A stretch of DNA of 64,000 nucleotides. Source: Selaginella tamariscina (lineage: Eukaryota > Streptophyta > Lycopodiopsida > Selaginellales > Selaginellaceae). The stretch spans positions 925,717 through 989,716 of the forward strand of contig PUQB01000018.1 of NCBI GenBank assembly GCA_003024785.1, in the 5' to 3' direction. Below the pieces are notes generated by a model. The model ran no database searches. It was not told where the DNA came from and saw only the letters and a program-made list of their open reading frames with translations. The translations under genes were made by a program, and so were the position numbers. Numbering within the stretch: position 1 is the first letter of the stretch; each line of letters opens with the position of its first letter. Below, piece by piece: positions 44,345-59,011 of the stretch.

Positions 44345-46900
44345 GGCAGATAAATTCAACAACACGGTATATTATAATAATAATAAAAATTAATAATGCA
44401 ACATACAATAACAATGAAATCAATAATGCAACAAACCATAAACATAATAAAAACCAACACAACACAACAACATATGATTAAGAATATATTTTTCTTTTGT
44501 ATATATAAATTTTGACTTAATACAAAAGTTATCTCAAGTTTCTCTTCAATAAATAAATAAATAATTAAATATTTAATCACATGACATAAACATTCACAAT
44601 ATTAAGGACTTCATAATATTAGGTCTTGGGCCTTTTAAACAATATCAAAACTTATTGTAATCCTTAGTGTTAAGAATGGACCTTTTAGATTTATGTACTT
44701 TAATCTTTAACTATATAACATAGGTTTTATTAGTATTAATTTTATAAAGTTCTTAATAATGTAGTTGCTTATATTATGTGATTAAAGATTTTATTTATTT
44801 ATTTATTTATTTATTCACACATAAGGGAATATTGTAAGGTAATTATAGTAAATATGTAAGTTACCTTAATAAATGTAAGTGTAAGGTAACTAAGACATAT
44901 ACAAAGGTTAACCATGGAAATTACTATAGATATTTATGATGTAACTATATGATAATTTATTATTGATTTATATAATTAATTAGTTAGAAATATTTTTTCT
45001 TTGTATATATAAACTTTTATTTGAATACAAGAGTTATCTCAAATTTCCTTGTGTCTTTGTGTATTTATTGTATATATATTAATAGAAATGTTAGTATGTC
45101 CAAGAGAAATTATTGATCTAACTCAATATAAATATTGTTATTCATTATTGTTGGTGATATTATTATTGTTAATTTTTATTATCTTTATAATAATACTATT
45201 AATTTTTAGTGTCCTGTGATATGGTATTAATTTTTACTACTTTTGTGATATGTCATTATGTTGATTTTTATTGTTTCATGTATGCAATAATGTTAATTTT
45301 CACCATCTTTATAATGTATTATATTATTAATTTTTTTTATATTGTATTGTTTTTTACTGCCTTCATGATATGTTATTGTGTTGGTTTTTGATATGCAATA
45401 GAGTTGGTTTTTAATACTTTCATAATATGCAATAATGTTGGTTTTTAACACTCTTGTGATGTGTTAGTTTTTGTTGTTGTTATATTATTAAATTTGTTAT
45501 TATTATATTATTAAATTTTGTTGCCTTGTGATATAGTATTGTTAATTTTTTTTACCTTTATAACGTGTGTTATGTTGTTAATTCTTGGAATTATTTTTAT
45601 TACATTAATTTTGAATCACCTTTATGATATTTAATAATAAAAATGATGAGGTAGAATTTATTTTTTATAAAAAGGAGTAGAATATTAAGATTTTATCATT
45701 GGACAATATGAATATGTTTAAAGAACATTCATGTAAAATACGAAATTGCAATGTGCATAAATTAAAATTTTATATATGTTATTAACGGTGTTAAGTCCTT
45801 AAGATTAACAGAAATGCACATCGCAGGGTATGAACCTGTTTTGGTAGCCTTCGTCCCAAGTTTGTACTCTTTAAATTATTTAATTTCATGTTATATATCA
45901 AATATCATTATTACATTCATTTATAAAGAAAATTGAATTTTTAAACGAAGTGAGAGAGAATATATATATATATATATGTTCTATTTTTAAATTAAAGAAA
46001 ATAATATATACAAATAAAAGAAAATTTAAGATCCATAATTATTGAATAATATGTTTAAAAAGAATTATTATGTAACCCAATAGAGAGATGAATATGCATA
46101 TTTTATGTTTTAAATTAAAAAAAAACCAATATATACAAATAAAAAAGAAAATTTGAGATCCTTACTATTTGCCAATGAATATTTTAAGCATATACTATAT
46201 ATATTAATGTAATTTATGTATTTAATTAGTTACCTTTATATATATATTATTTTAAGTTTATGTTTTATGGTAAATTCATCTTTTAGTATGGTAAATTAAT
46301 ATGTTGGTCTAGTGGATGTTAAAACAAAAATATTATTATTGAAATGTTATAAACATGGTAATTTGACCATAGTAATGTCCTATGTTTAAAACTTAAAGAT
46401 CTAGTTATATTACAATTATTAAATGTAAAGTAACTATGGTAAATACGTAGGTTACTCTAGTAAGTGTAAGTAATTAAGGTATATATGAAGGTTAATTTAT
46501 AATTAAGATAATTATTATAGATTTATAAAATATCCAAATATGATTAAGGCTTATACTTTTTACTTGCCTTGGCACTATACATATTTTATCAGACATATAA
46601 GTTTGTTTAAGTAACATTTATTGTAAAGATAAAAATTACAAGTGCATGCAAATTTTTATAAAAAAGTATAATACGTGGATGTGGTTGAAGAAATATGTGA
46701 TGTGATTAAGAATTCTTTCTCACATAGAAGGAAATTCAAAATAACTTTTATATTCGTATCAAGGTTTATATATACAAGTAAAAGTATAGTCCTAATCATA
46801 TTTAAACTATTGTATAAACTTGTTATACTAAATTATCCTAATTATAAAATAATACTTTAATTACTTATACTTACTAAAGTAACCTACTTATTTTCTTATA
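44345..46900. repeat. Family of AT-rich repeats and a degenerate minisatellite
   Basis: 45190-45620 is a degenerate array of roughly 45-base units of the form TGATATGTTATTGTTGGTTTTTAxTACTTTxA. An inverted piece of the same array is at 44345-44480. A block containing TTTGTATATATAAA...ATACAAxAGTTATCTCAAxTTTC occurs at 44490-44560 and 44995-45055, and in reverse at 46725-46800. A GTAAGTGTAAGGTAACTAAG block occurs at 44875 and 46465. The layout suggests remnants of one AT-rich element family, possibly short LTR or foldback elements. Confidence 0.5.
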
Positions 46901-49900
46901 GTTACTTTACATAAGAATAAAAAAGATAAATTAAATAGGAAATTAGAATCAGTTAGACGTAAATTGTATATGGTAACATATTTTAATCAGTCATCTTAAA
47001 TAAACTATTGTTTTAACATTTCTGTGCATGTATTATATTAGATGTAGGTGGTTTATTTAAACCTATAAATAGATAGATAGATAGATATAGATATATATAA
47101 TGTTGTACGACGAAAATTTATTAAAATGAGCCGATTGCGTAGGGTGTATATTTAACATGTCTATCGAGAGTATACATAGTTTGCATTATTATTATTATCA
47201 ACTGTTTAACGTCCACACACACACACATATATATATACATGTACGTGTATGTCTTGTATAACATATGTTAACGTCCTCAATCAATAAGTTAACTCATTTC
47301 CATTAAAAACCATATATTAGTAATATCATTTTAAATTTTAATTTATCATGTTATGAAATGTGGTTTTTTCTTTGTAAAACTATTTTGAAAATTATGTAAA
47401 TAATTTTGATTAAAAGAAATGAATGTATATGCATCTCTTTAATGAATTATGAATATGGTGGTAGTTATACATATTCACCACTTTGTGTACTTATACAGTA
47501 CTTATACACTGGTACATCCATCGTAAACAAGGCGAATATACGTGTGATGCATACATATATATTTAACTTTAATATGTGTGTCTATATGTAGGTATCTGTC
47601 TATGTGTGTGTAACATGTGTTAATGGGATCTATAACGACTGATTGTTCTGTCGGTTTCATATTTGAAGTTTGAAAACGTTGCTAAACTTATATTTATTGT
47701 TCTCTCTTAATTATATATAATATAATACATACAATCCATACAGATATTTTTATATCATAACTATAAGTGCATTGTAACTTCATAGTACATTAATACGTAC
47801 ATCTTATTTTAATATATAACATTATTTATTTAAAGTCAATTTAAATTTAAAACTTTGAATATTTATATTCAAATAGGCATAAGTAAAATATTATAAAATA
47901 ACATATCAAAGTTAAAACATAATAAAATAAATATGTAATACGAATAATTTAATAATTTATATTTTTAATGTGAATACATTTAGAGTGAGAGACATTACGA
48001 ATAGGAATTATTTAAAACATGTAAATTTATGATTTATTTTGAAATGTATTATGTTATTATAAGAAGATTTGTCATTGTTATGTTGTTACACATACAAGTT
48101 AGTCTTAATGAAGTTACTGCATCAAGTTTATAATAAATAAGCAAGATGAATATTCGTGTAGTATATTGCAAATGAAAAAATCGGATATAAAACGTCCAAG
48201 TATGAAGTTCATTTTGTTTGAAAAATAAAATGAATTATTTATTTAAACTTTTGTTATAAATTGTAATTAGATTTAAGACCCTTATTTTAATTTAAATTCG
48301 TCCATTACGTGTATAATATTAATAATCGTCCATTACGTGTATGTACACTTATTCTACTAAGTAAATTTGATAAGACATTCTAATGTGAGCTTACTTTCAT
48401 GGAGTTATTAGAAAAATTTATAATAAATCATCATGTGTAGTATATGTGTTATACACATTAAACATGCTCGTTTGCAATTAACATGTCTTTAGCATGCACC
48501 ACATACACTCACACACACACATGTATGTATGTAAGTATAGACACACACATATATGGCCAAAGTACATATATATACTTATTATAATCTAGTACTATGTTTA
48601 CAGATAACAAACATCAAAATATGACTCAGACTTTTTATAATCTACAAGTCAAAGAATTCAATTTACGAACTTAACCTTTAATTTATACCAATTTAATTAA
48701 GTTTTGACTTCAAAATATATATATATATATATATATCAAATTATTCATAAAGTGAATGTAATTTTGAATATTTATATTTATTTATTTATTTTATTGAGAA
48801 ACGTCTTTCTTTCTTGGGGGGCGAAAGTTTATAACATGATAAAATCAAAAGAAAAACTGATCTTATTAATTCGTAAGTTTATTTTGGATGTACTTAAAAG
48901 TGTGTTTAAATTCATTTTAATGACGTTACATCTATCATAAACAAGATGCATTTGTAGAACATATATTCAATCATATATGCATAAATTAAATAGAATATTA
49001 AATTTTATAATGTTAACCATAATAAAGAAATAAAGATTAACATTAGATAAACAAAGCAGGTGTCTGTGTGTACACATACACGTGTATATACACACACGTG
49101 CATTCTTGTATATACATGTTCAGCATAGCAATTTTATTATACATATATTTAAACATATTAGACCTTAACAGCTCGAATTTATTGTTTTATAGTACAGAAT
49201 TAGGAGCAGTTCTGAATTTGATTTCTCAATCCGATTTTTTTTTTCTTAATAATAAAGTTACTTATGTAAGAAAATTAAATAATTTATATAACTTGACTAG
49301 TATACGATTTGAATGAATTAAGGAAAAATAAATAACTGAACTACAAAACTTTATACTAATGAATCATATATTCAATATCCTTTCGTGGCTATATATAAAC
49401 AGATACATTATCCAATGTAATTACAACTATTAATTATGCATATGATTTTCATATACACACCACAGACGCGTACAAGACATGTTCCTATTAGTATAAATTG
49501 TGTGAAAGTAAAATCCACTCCTTTATATACATTTTCAAACATGTAAATATTCTCTAGCAGTGATATGATATATGCGGTAGTAAAAAAATGCTACGGATTA
49601 GTAATTAAATTAAATTAATAAATAATAAATTAGTAATTAAATTAGTAATTAAACATTTCCATAGCATTTTTTAACTACGATTTAATGACTGTTCTCTAGA
49701 CGATAACTCAAAATATATTTTTCATCTGTAATTGCAAATTTTCTACTTTAATATTTTTCTTTTTTAGTTTATTTTACTTTCTAACTGTTTTCTCTTAGTT
49801 CATTTAACTTAATAGAAATACTTGTCATGTTATCTTGTAAATTCAAAGAAACGCATATACCGTGACAAATCTAAATTTAAAACTGCTATATATATGTGTG

Positions 49901-51342
49901 TGTAGAATTAATTAAAATATATTTAAAACTTGGTGTACAACATAAATTAATACTATTTTATATAATAAATTAATGTCATTTTTTTTTATCAAGATGGACA
50001 CATAAGATTCAAAATTTAAAAAGACATGAAAGCATGATTAATTTTAACTTTACTTAATAAACACGAGAGAGAGAGAGAGTTTGTTCCTCAAAAGCACTGT
50101 ATCCAAAATACTCTTCAAGGTTAATGCATTTCATCATATACGTGAGTTGGAATATATAAGTTTACTTTAAATACATGATTTTCCATGGTTTTTAATATTT
50201 ACTATAATTGATTAGATTTTAATTAATTATCACTAATACAAAAGGAACTGGATATTGTAAAAGCGTCGTCGATAAGTGAGAATCGGACCCATGTATGTAT
50301 AACATTGTACGTGCGTGCGTGTGTGCGTTCTTTAGATAATTCATGAAAGCTTACTTGCTGCAGATTTAGCCAGTTTTTCTTCTTCAACATACCATTTTCA
50401 TACGACAGAGGGATTATACACACGGAAACAGATATTACACACACACGGAAATAGATATTACACACACGGAAACAGATATTACACACATGAACACACACCA
50501 ATTTCAACCTTGTTCACGTCTTTAGGTAATGTACAAAGGCTTTATATGCCTTTCTCTCTCTCATTCATATATACGATGAGCTCATGTTATAAACATGCTA
50601 TGCATGTTTTTATATACTGTATTTAAGTACAATGGAATTGCAATGTTTCTTTTTCCTTTTTTTTTCGGGAAGATAGCTAATTAAACTTAAAACACATTAT
50701 TATGTATATTACATGTGATATATGTGTATGTGCCTGTATGCATAATGTGTATATACGTACACGGACCTGCTGATAGATATTTATTTCTTTTGCCCGATTT
50801 ACGTGTGCGTGTGTAAATCAAATGTAGTGCAGCATGTTATATTGGAGATATGTCTGTCTCTTCATCTGTAAATATACTTGTAGAGAGAGAGATTCATAAT
50901 ATAAATGAATACACACACATACAGACATTAACAGCACACATGTCTTTGTTTTCCTGAATTACAGGAGGAAAAGGCACAGGAACTGTATTTTAGATATATA
51001 TAGATATAGAAATAGGATTATATATAGATAGATAGATATATGTAAATTTTAAATTGGGCCGCTGTTAAAGAACCCACACCTAGGTCCATACAAGTTGTCA
51101 AACTCCTACAATTTGAAAAAACATTATATGAAACCAAATAGTGACTACGGTCATCTTTTCTTCATGGCAATTCTCATGTTTTCTTCCACGTTGCTTTCCC
51201 CTCTGGCATTCCAACGTTGTTTGTTTGCTTTGCGAGTGTGTGTGCGTGCGTGCGTGTGTTATAGTTCCCAAACTCACCTGTTATACCAAGTGCAGTTTTT
51301 TCTACATTATATATTATTTTAATATATAATGTATATATGATG

Positions 51343-51388
<46 letters not shown>

Positions 51389-51640
51389 GTTATACCGCAT
51401 ATATATATATATAGAATTGTACGTATATGTATGTATATAAAAAGTTTATGAATATACATTAATATCTTAAAGACCTGGTATTAAGGGGGAAAACAAACAA
51501 ACATTAAAACATTAATATAACGGTTAAGTGTAAACTAATATATATATATATATATACACAGGTTTATGCCGGAATTCTGTGTATCTTATTCAATAGTGTA
51601 GTAGTGTATATTAAAGGATTCCTTTTGTGAATAAAAGGGT
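46901..51640. other. AT-rich spacer with a second NTT-flank copy
   Basis: No gene is supported. 48600-49500 is a diverged direct copy of 37560-38290 (shared: TTAATTAAGTTTTGACT, ATAAACAAGATGCAT, AATTAAATAGAATAT, a CACACCA...CGTAC...GACATGTTC block). Microsatellites include (TAGA)n near 47075, (AT)n at 48716-48736 and a long (AT)n at about 51345-51380. Three ACACACGGAAACAGATATT-type direct repeats lie at 50415-50490. Confidence 0.5.
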
Positions 51641-51649
51641 GACTACCTT

Positions 51650-53340
51650 ATTTTCTACTGCCTTGCTAGCCTAGCCTTCTACCTCTGCCACATCACTACC
51701 TGCCACATCAGCAACCTGCACGTCAGCATCTAACACGTCAGCGCTTGTTCCTGCCACGTCAGCCACTCAGTCTCTCCAAGCGGCATCCAGGGAGGCATCT
51801 CCCACTAGAAACCACAAAGGCGGTTGCCACCGCCAGTAGACAGATGCACGCAAGCTCCCATGTCCTCGCACAATGCGGCCAAGTGCTGGCAACCACTGTT
51901 CTTCATACACCCGGTACTCCCCGATGTCACACGTGGCACGTGCTTCCTCATATGATCCAGCTACTAACGAGACTAAGGTTACCCACATAAACGCGACCGT
52001 TCGTTGCAGACTCCATCTGTGCCCTTGAAAGACCTCTACGTGCGGGCTCGCCAGATCGTCCACATGGTCACCCCACGCAGGAAGTACCATTGGTTCAGCC
52101 AGAGCCTAGGTGGTTCTTCCATTACCACCTGCTGTCCGCCCGGATCATATATCGGCCTCGTATCAAGTCTTCCCGAGACACGCCAGACCCCCGACGTGGC
52201 ACGCACATGGGATACATGCTCACCAAGGCAAGCCGTCTCCCATCCTATTGTGGCATCATCTCCACGACCCAACCTCTGCACCAGGGTCATCGCTCTGCTC
52301 CAAACTGCCTTGGCGGCACGACACTCCCATAAACAATGGCGCTCAGTCTCCAATTCTCCACAACACATGCATGCATTGCAAGGTAACCCCCGAACGTTGG
52401 CTCGGACAGCCAAACTATCTTGCAGCAAGAGCCACATAAAGGTCTTGATCCCACTCGACCAATATCCGGCCCAGATCTCACTCCCAACGTCCATGCAAGT
52501 GATCTAGGAAGCCCGATCCTTCCCATGTGTTCCTCCAGCTTTGATGGAGGTCGCCTTCCAGTGAAAACCGCTCGTCCCACCCGTGGTTCATAGCTGAAGA
52601 ACCCACGTCCCGCCGCACTCCGCCACCTCCACATCTTCGGATCAAACTCTAGCTCTTCAACCAGCTGGTTCCGAAAGACCATTAAATGTCTCCATTGCCC
52701 GTGCTTCACTTCCGGATCCACTGTTGGCCTCTTCTTTGCCATATCAATCACACGCACCAGTCCGACGTTCACCAACTTCCGGAAGAGGAGAAAACTGGAC
52801 CACTTGCGGGTTGAGGAGACCATCCAGTCCTACTCGAAAGCCTACTCCTTCTCGAGCATCCATGTCAGCTATGTACCAAACCCTCGTCCCAATGCGGCAC
52901 CAGTCCCCCACTCGGACCTCGCTCTCCGGCCAAGTGCCTCCGAAGTCTCGTAACACCTGCTCACGCTGACAGTAAGATGCCGAGTGCTGTTACCTCACTA
53001 TCCGTTAGCCGCAGTGCAATTCTTTCTGGTTCCCACTTACGAACCCATGCTGACACCCTATCCGGCTGCATGTCTAGTTCTCGAAGTTGGCCCACCGTAC
53101 AGCCCGGCTGCATGCCACCGTCTGTACTACCTTAACTCCTTGTGGCATACGCTCATCTCTGAGAGATATCCCGATGCCCACCGGATGGACTAGCTCATGG
53201 AGAAATAGTGGAAGGGAGTTCAATTCAAGTCGTGAAGGATGCACGGGAATCAGGGCTGTCCGAAGCTCCATCCAGTACCGTACTAGTATCCCATCGTAGG
53301 ATGCACTGGTCAATTTCTTGAGGACAGCCTATATGCGGTT
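51650..53340 (-). mobile_element. LINE, 3' part with RT zinc-binding domain
   Basis: Minus-strand frames encode the C-terminal part of a plant LINE ORF2. The first is a linker after the reverse transcriptase (about 53313-52500, with MPQGVKVVQ and a long basic region). Then comes the reverse-transcriptase zinc-binding domain (about 52490-52300), with WAGYWSSGIKTFMWLLLQD and a Cys/His cluster ending HCLWEC. A last domain of about 110 residues ends at the stop near 51767. The endonuclease and the RT palm are missing, so the copy is 5'-truncated, as LINEs often are. Frame changes near 52940, 52780, 52500, 52290 and 52080 and scattered stops show it is dead. No clear poly(A) tail or target duplication is visible. 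It is GC-rich compared with its surroundings. Confidence 0.8.
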
Positions 53341-53857
53341 CGGACAGAGAGACCGTTCGGTAGCGGAAGTGATAGCAGCGTCACAATGGCACATTCGGGG
53401 ACCTCGTCAAATAATATGCCTATGGACTTGTTGACGAGCGACGATGTGTATTGCAAACGAGTCACGGGACGCCGAAATCCTAAAGGGCGGTATATTGAAT
53501 ATCCAACAGGGATCTTCGGCCACTGGACTTGTAAAGAGGTTTATATTAACAATATATTAACATTTTTGAGTTTTAGTCCATTTGGTTATATTTAATTACG
53601 TATACCACTTATATACCAACTTATATTGCTTACTCTATGCCAGCAATCTACGAAGTTTGTAGTAATCACTGCAAAAAAATTTTTAAAAATGACCGGTAAA
53701 TAAATGCATCATAAACATTTATCAAGGGATGTTATATATATACTATATATATGTGTGTGTATGTATTAAATGTTCACATATATAATATACACGATACATT
53801 ATCATGTGCATATATACACACCAGGAGATACAAGTTTTAATATTGTCATTCTGCTTT
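53341..53857 (+). other. Short coding-like stretch and spacer
   Basis: 53386-53541 is open on the plus strand (MAHSGTSSNNMPMDLLTSDD and on) and ends at a donor-like GAG/GTTTAT. It could be a single exon or part of the LINE 5' junction. I do not recognise the peptide. The remaining bases to 53857 are AT-rich with no feature. Confidence 0.25.
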
Positions 53858-56800
53858 TCATTCCTGCGCAATTAGTTTTCCCTCCTTCCGTACCAGTACT
53901 CTGTCCTTCCCATTAACAGTTCCAATTCCAGGACAGTTATACATTTTAATAATATTTAAGGAGGGAAGAGTTTCAATGCTGTCTGGAAGATAAATTAATT
54001 TAAGTAAATTCCGTAACTTCATCTCTTCCAAATTGACAAGGGAGAAGAATTGTGTATGGTCTTCTAATAGTGCTCCAACTGTGGACAATCATAAATATCT
54101 AACCACTTAAGACCTGTGAGCAATGTGATGATGGGTGGCAGATGTTTGAATGTGAAACTTTTAATGATAAGACATTCAAGTCTTGGAAATCCAACAGGAT
54201 TTACTCCTTCCCATACCAACGAGGGCAAAGAATTTAAATAAAGCATCCGGACGTTTAAACAAGTAAAATAAGGTGAAAGTCCTTTTAAATGGTTGCATCT
54301 TAATATCGATATATCGTTGTGGATTTGTTCAATGAAATCCAACTGACTTAAACTCTTACAGTCTGAAATATGTAAATGTGCAGATCCCTGTAAAATAAAA
54401 TATTTTTACTTTCAATCAATGTTAAATAATATAATAACATAAATTAATATATAAAGACCTAACATGAGACTTGAAATATTCATGCATATAATATAATATA
54501 CATCTTAAAATTTTGTTAGGAAATATTAAATTTTTATAAACTTGGAAATAAAAATCAATCCATCAGTGGATGGGTATAATAATGACTATTAAAATAATTA
54601 AAACCTTCAAGGTCACAGGGTATGGTTATTTAATTCACATTTTATAATGATTATTTAAAAATTTAATTTAATTCAAGCTATTTATGATATAGAGTAACAT
54701 TTCCGATATACATATGTATATATGCCATAAACTACAAGCAATTTTAAGTGTGAAACTTTGATCATCAATTTAATAATTTAGGCTTTCAATTCTTTAATCA
54801 CATAAATCTTATGTTTAATGAAGTTTAACTAACGAGGAAAAGCACACGTACATTATGCATGCATATGTCACCTACAAGACAACAGTTACTATTACACTAC
54901 AAGTGAACTACCAAATGTCGATACTTTTTTAATAAAATTCTTTTAATTACGTTCAACATAAACAAAAATTATACTTATTATCGGGTAATTTCATTCATTA
55001 GATATAAGCAACCTAACGTATATAATTAGATTTACCTTGAACTGAATTTGTAACAGCTGGTCGCAACATGATATATTTAAATCACATAGATCCGTCTGAA
55101 CAAAATTGACTTTTTTACTTTTTTCGCAATATTATGAAAATGTTTTACTTTAAAGTTTTGTTATACTTAAAGTAGGTTATATAGTTATGAATGTATTTGC
55201 TTTGTCTGCTACACATAATACCCTCATCTCTCTCTCTATATACACACACACACACACACGTGTGTGTACCTGCTGGAAAGCAAGTATTTCAAGTTGCTGG
55301 CAGTTTGAGATAATTAGATCCATCAAACTTGGAAAAGCCCCAGGTTCACAAATGATTCAGGGAAATGCTTTCCTGAGAACCCAGACAAAGCCAACCACTG
55401 TAAGTTGGGCAACTTGTTTATAGAAGGAAGTTCCAATAGAGTTCCACCTCCGTTTAAGTTAAACGTTGTAGATGATGAAGTGATTCCAAACCATTCGGAA
55501 GGTACTTTGATGCAATATTAAGCTGTAAAGAAACCAAAGATGGAAGTTTATCTCTAATGGAACCTCTTTGAACCGAACAGTGAAGAGCTCTAGATACGTA
55601 GTTTTTGAGTGCCATTGAGCAACCACGCAAACTTTTGTGGATCAACTTCAACTGTTTCAGCTTCTATTAAACAAAGTCTTCTTGTTGTTGTTGTTCATGG
55701 TTTCCCAAAGATACTTGCTCTAATGAACTATTGAAAGTTGGATAATTCAAATCTAGGGACCACTTGTTAACCTTAAAACTTGTAAATGATTATTCTTCAA
55801 TGTGTTGCAAATTTCTCACTGGATGAATCCTCATCGAAGTGATATGCAAGCAATTCAGCCTGTACATACACTCCTGACGAGTAAAAATGGCAACGATTAT
55901 ATGCAATATCCTATCTAAACATTGTATACGTATTACATAGATATATATCCCGTGAAATGTATATGAGGCTCACAAAGCCTCAGAAATGCAAATAAAAAAT
56001 TCTCACAAAACCACAAATGCATGTGAAACTCTATAAACTACATATGCATATACTGTTAAGCATGGTGATACATGGTGATATATGCATGTGTGGTACATAA
56101 TACATATATAGAGTATAATACCTGTCCATGTTTTTCAGAAACCTGAAATCCAGATGAGCACCACCGTCACATTCTCCATCACAATGTATTTGAAGAACCT
56201 CCAACTGATGAAGTCTGCCAAGCCCTTCAAGCAGATTTTCATAAGAGCACCAGCATCTTTGATAAGGAGTAAGTTCTAAGTATCTTAACTGCACAAGGAG
56301 CTCCAATCCACAAATTGTTACGAAATGCCCACTCAAACATAAGAACTTCAGGTTGGAGAAGCTTTCCAAAAGATATGCATTGGCTCCCTCAGCCGCAGCT
56401 GTAGTACGGACAAGCGAGGCATTTCATTCGACAGAATATCTGAAACCTTTTCACCTTTCATGTCTCCCATATCTCCATAAATCACCTCCACTCCTGATGT
56501 CCGACGACCGCTACAACTGCGGAGTGTGAAGTATGGATGTTTGTCTGTTTTGATGATGTGTTCTGCTAGCTCAACATCAATTTACTAGGATAGCGATATT
56601 TGTCGGCTAAAGATGCATCTTCCAGTGATTTCCATGCGCATAAGAATTCCCTGTGTTGATAATCATCATATTCATACGAGCCTAACACCAACCACCAGTA
56701 ATAGAGCGGATCGGTTGATGTTCCAGAATCGAGAGAATAGAGGTGTCTGTCGTGCATAACACTGCACAGAAAAGCACCTTCTCATCGTTGCTTAAGTCGT

Positions 56801-58077
56801 CGTAACTCAGCTTTAGCACCCTAAATATCTTTTCATGCTCATCACATTTTCCCCTCCTGATCTTTTCGAGAACATGTTCCCAGTACGTAGGAGAATACAA
56901 ATCCCCAAAGTCCTTAGCATGTACCTAGCCATGACCTCCAACACTTTTGGAACTCCATAACATTGTTTAACCATTAACTCAACATGATCTCTGATATCCT
57001 CAGGAGCCTCTTCTTCCGCAAAGGCATGCAGGCAGAACAGTGTGTGGCATCTCTATATGATAAAGGATTCACCTCTAGTTTTGCAATTCTATCATTGAGA
57101 ATTGATCAAGCACGTTTGCCTCTGACTGGTAACCAGTTTCCTAACACCTTTGATGTCCACTGCCCTCAAAATATCTGGGTTGCACACATTCTCTAGTACA
57201 ATAAGAGTCATCTTATCGGACGTTCGATTTGCAAACGTCTGGATTGATTGCATGCCCTCTCCTACATTTGTAATCTACAGAGCGATCAATGATCAGCATT
57301 AAAATACATGTGTATGGTATATACCTTTGAATGCCCAGGGAGCATCCGCAATTGAGAACAAATGTCCATCACCATGGATACCTCGTCTTGCTCGGCCAAC
57401 TTCGAGATATGCAATACAACCAAAGAGTTGTCTCACCTCCTGCATCTGGAAAACGTATTGAACCAAATGCGTTTTTCCCACTCCGCTCTTCCCATGTATA
57501 AGAATCCATTCCGGTCCATGTTCATCGGCAAGCAAAGATTTCAGGTCGGAGATATGCGACTCCCTTGGAACTATAGGTTTCCGCACGTCAAGCGTTGGTA
57601 CCAAATAGTGACTGTGCTTATCTTCCACCAGGGCTCTCACTGCAACCAGATCAGCTTCAACTCGCTCCTTGCAGGCCAGAATCTTTCTGGATTTCAACCC
57701 TCTGAAACGTCCAACAACGTTGTGCCTGAGTGTGTGTGTTAGAGTTAGCAAACTCACCTGTTATACAAAGTGTAGTTTTACGTCCATCTATGTTGGCCAC
57801 ATTAGCTCCTTCGAATCATTTATGAACTTGCTCAACATGATGTATTCATCAGAGCTCGGATGGAAGTCTTTCATGCGGTTTGCCACCTCAGGCCAAAAAC
57901 GAACAATCAGAGGCATTCACGTCAGCAGTAATGCTTTTCAGCTCCCACCCATTCTTTACAAAGTGCATGCTGGAGGATTAGAGCCGCAATTGCACCCTTC
58001 AGTGGCTCACCAATCACCGGTCCAAGGACGGCCCCAATCGATCCAGATGCAAGTGAAGTATGATCACGGTCAACCAT
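53858..58077 (-). pseudogene. NLR gene (RPW8-like/NB-ARC/LRR), left copy, disrupted
   Basis: Reads leftward. Exon 1 58077-57758 encodes a hydrophobic-amphipathic N-terminal domain starting MVDRDHTSLASGSIGAVLGP, resembling the helical bundle of RPW8/CC-type NLRs. Exon 2 57725-57325 carries the P-loop GKSGVGKTHL. Exon 3 from 57274 holds kinase-2 (LIVLENV), the GLPL-equivalent (GVPKVLEV) and LKLSYDDLSNDEKVLF of the winged-helix part. Leucine-rich segments follow at 56369-56031, 55651-55454, 54342-54064 and 54088-53858 (PSLNIIKMYNCPGI). NLRs sense pathogens and trigger immune responses. Frames are broken in several places, including short losses near 57400 and 57890. The right copy is intact at both places. 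It lies in the left arm of a large inverted repeat. Confidence 0.85.
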
Positions 58078-58950
58078 AGCGATAGAATTTAATCAACTAC
58101 AAATCATAATTAACACACAGCATTGTTAATATGACAATATTACACCCAGAAGTGTTTATTTACCTGTTGTAAATTTCCCACCACTGTCCTAGTCAAGTTC
58201 TAGCCAAACCTGTTAAAAACTACATTATTCGTGTTAACGGTTATAAATGACACATATATGAGGCAAGTTTAAATTTATTTATTATTATCAAAGTTCATAT
58301 AAATAAATTTTTTATTAATTTATAATAAGAATAAAAATATCACTTTAATTCAAATTTTATATTATTATTGTTTTCTTTTTTATTTTATTATAAATCATAA
58401 ATTCTTTCTTATAATAAATTTAATAAATAACTTTGTCATTAATATTATTATGACATAGTTAATTATATCCTATAACATATAAATGTGTTTGTTTTGTCTC
58501 TCTGCGTGTAATTAAGCTCGGATATTACTCAGTAGGTGTGGGAACGCTTTCAAAATTCAGTCCCCCTTGTATTAATAATAAGTAATTAAAATTTAATTAA
58601 TTAATAAATATTAAAAATCAAGAAAATATATATATATATTTAAAGACAAACTGTATATACCAAATCATATATATAGATGAAATGTGTTAATATTGATCTT
58701 TTTAATTATATCTTCTAAATGTATATAAAATCATTAAAATAACTAACTGATTAAAAGGGGGACTGGATTACCATGGTGTTTACACAAGTATATATAGCAA
58801 AAAGTTGTAATTCAGGTCAGTTTTTTAATTTTTATATAGAAGTGTATATGTGTATGGATCCATTTATCTCTTGGTGCACAATAGCCAAGAAATATTTATC
58901 TGCAGTACATGCTATACATAGATGTATATGTACATTGATATACATCGCCA

Positions 58951-59011
<61 letters not shown>

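Noticed and set aside
45209-45391. Hydrophobic frame resembling a membrane peptide
   Set aside because: It is the translation of a T-rich degenerate minisatellite.
50400-50500. CRISPR-like array of ACACACGGAAACAGATATT repeats
   Set aside because: Only three short, nearly adjacent copies with no spacers; an ordinary tandem repeat in a plant genome.
57362-57742. Plus-strand frame opposite NLR exon 2
   Set aside because: It mirrors the NB-ARC coding strand, and the same frame appears opposite the right copy.
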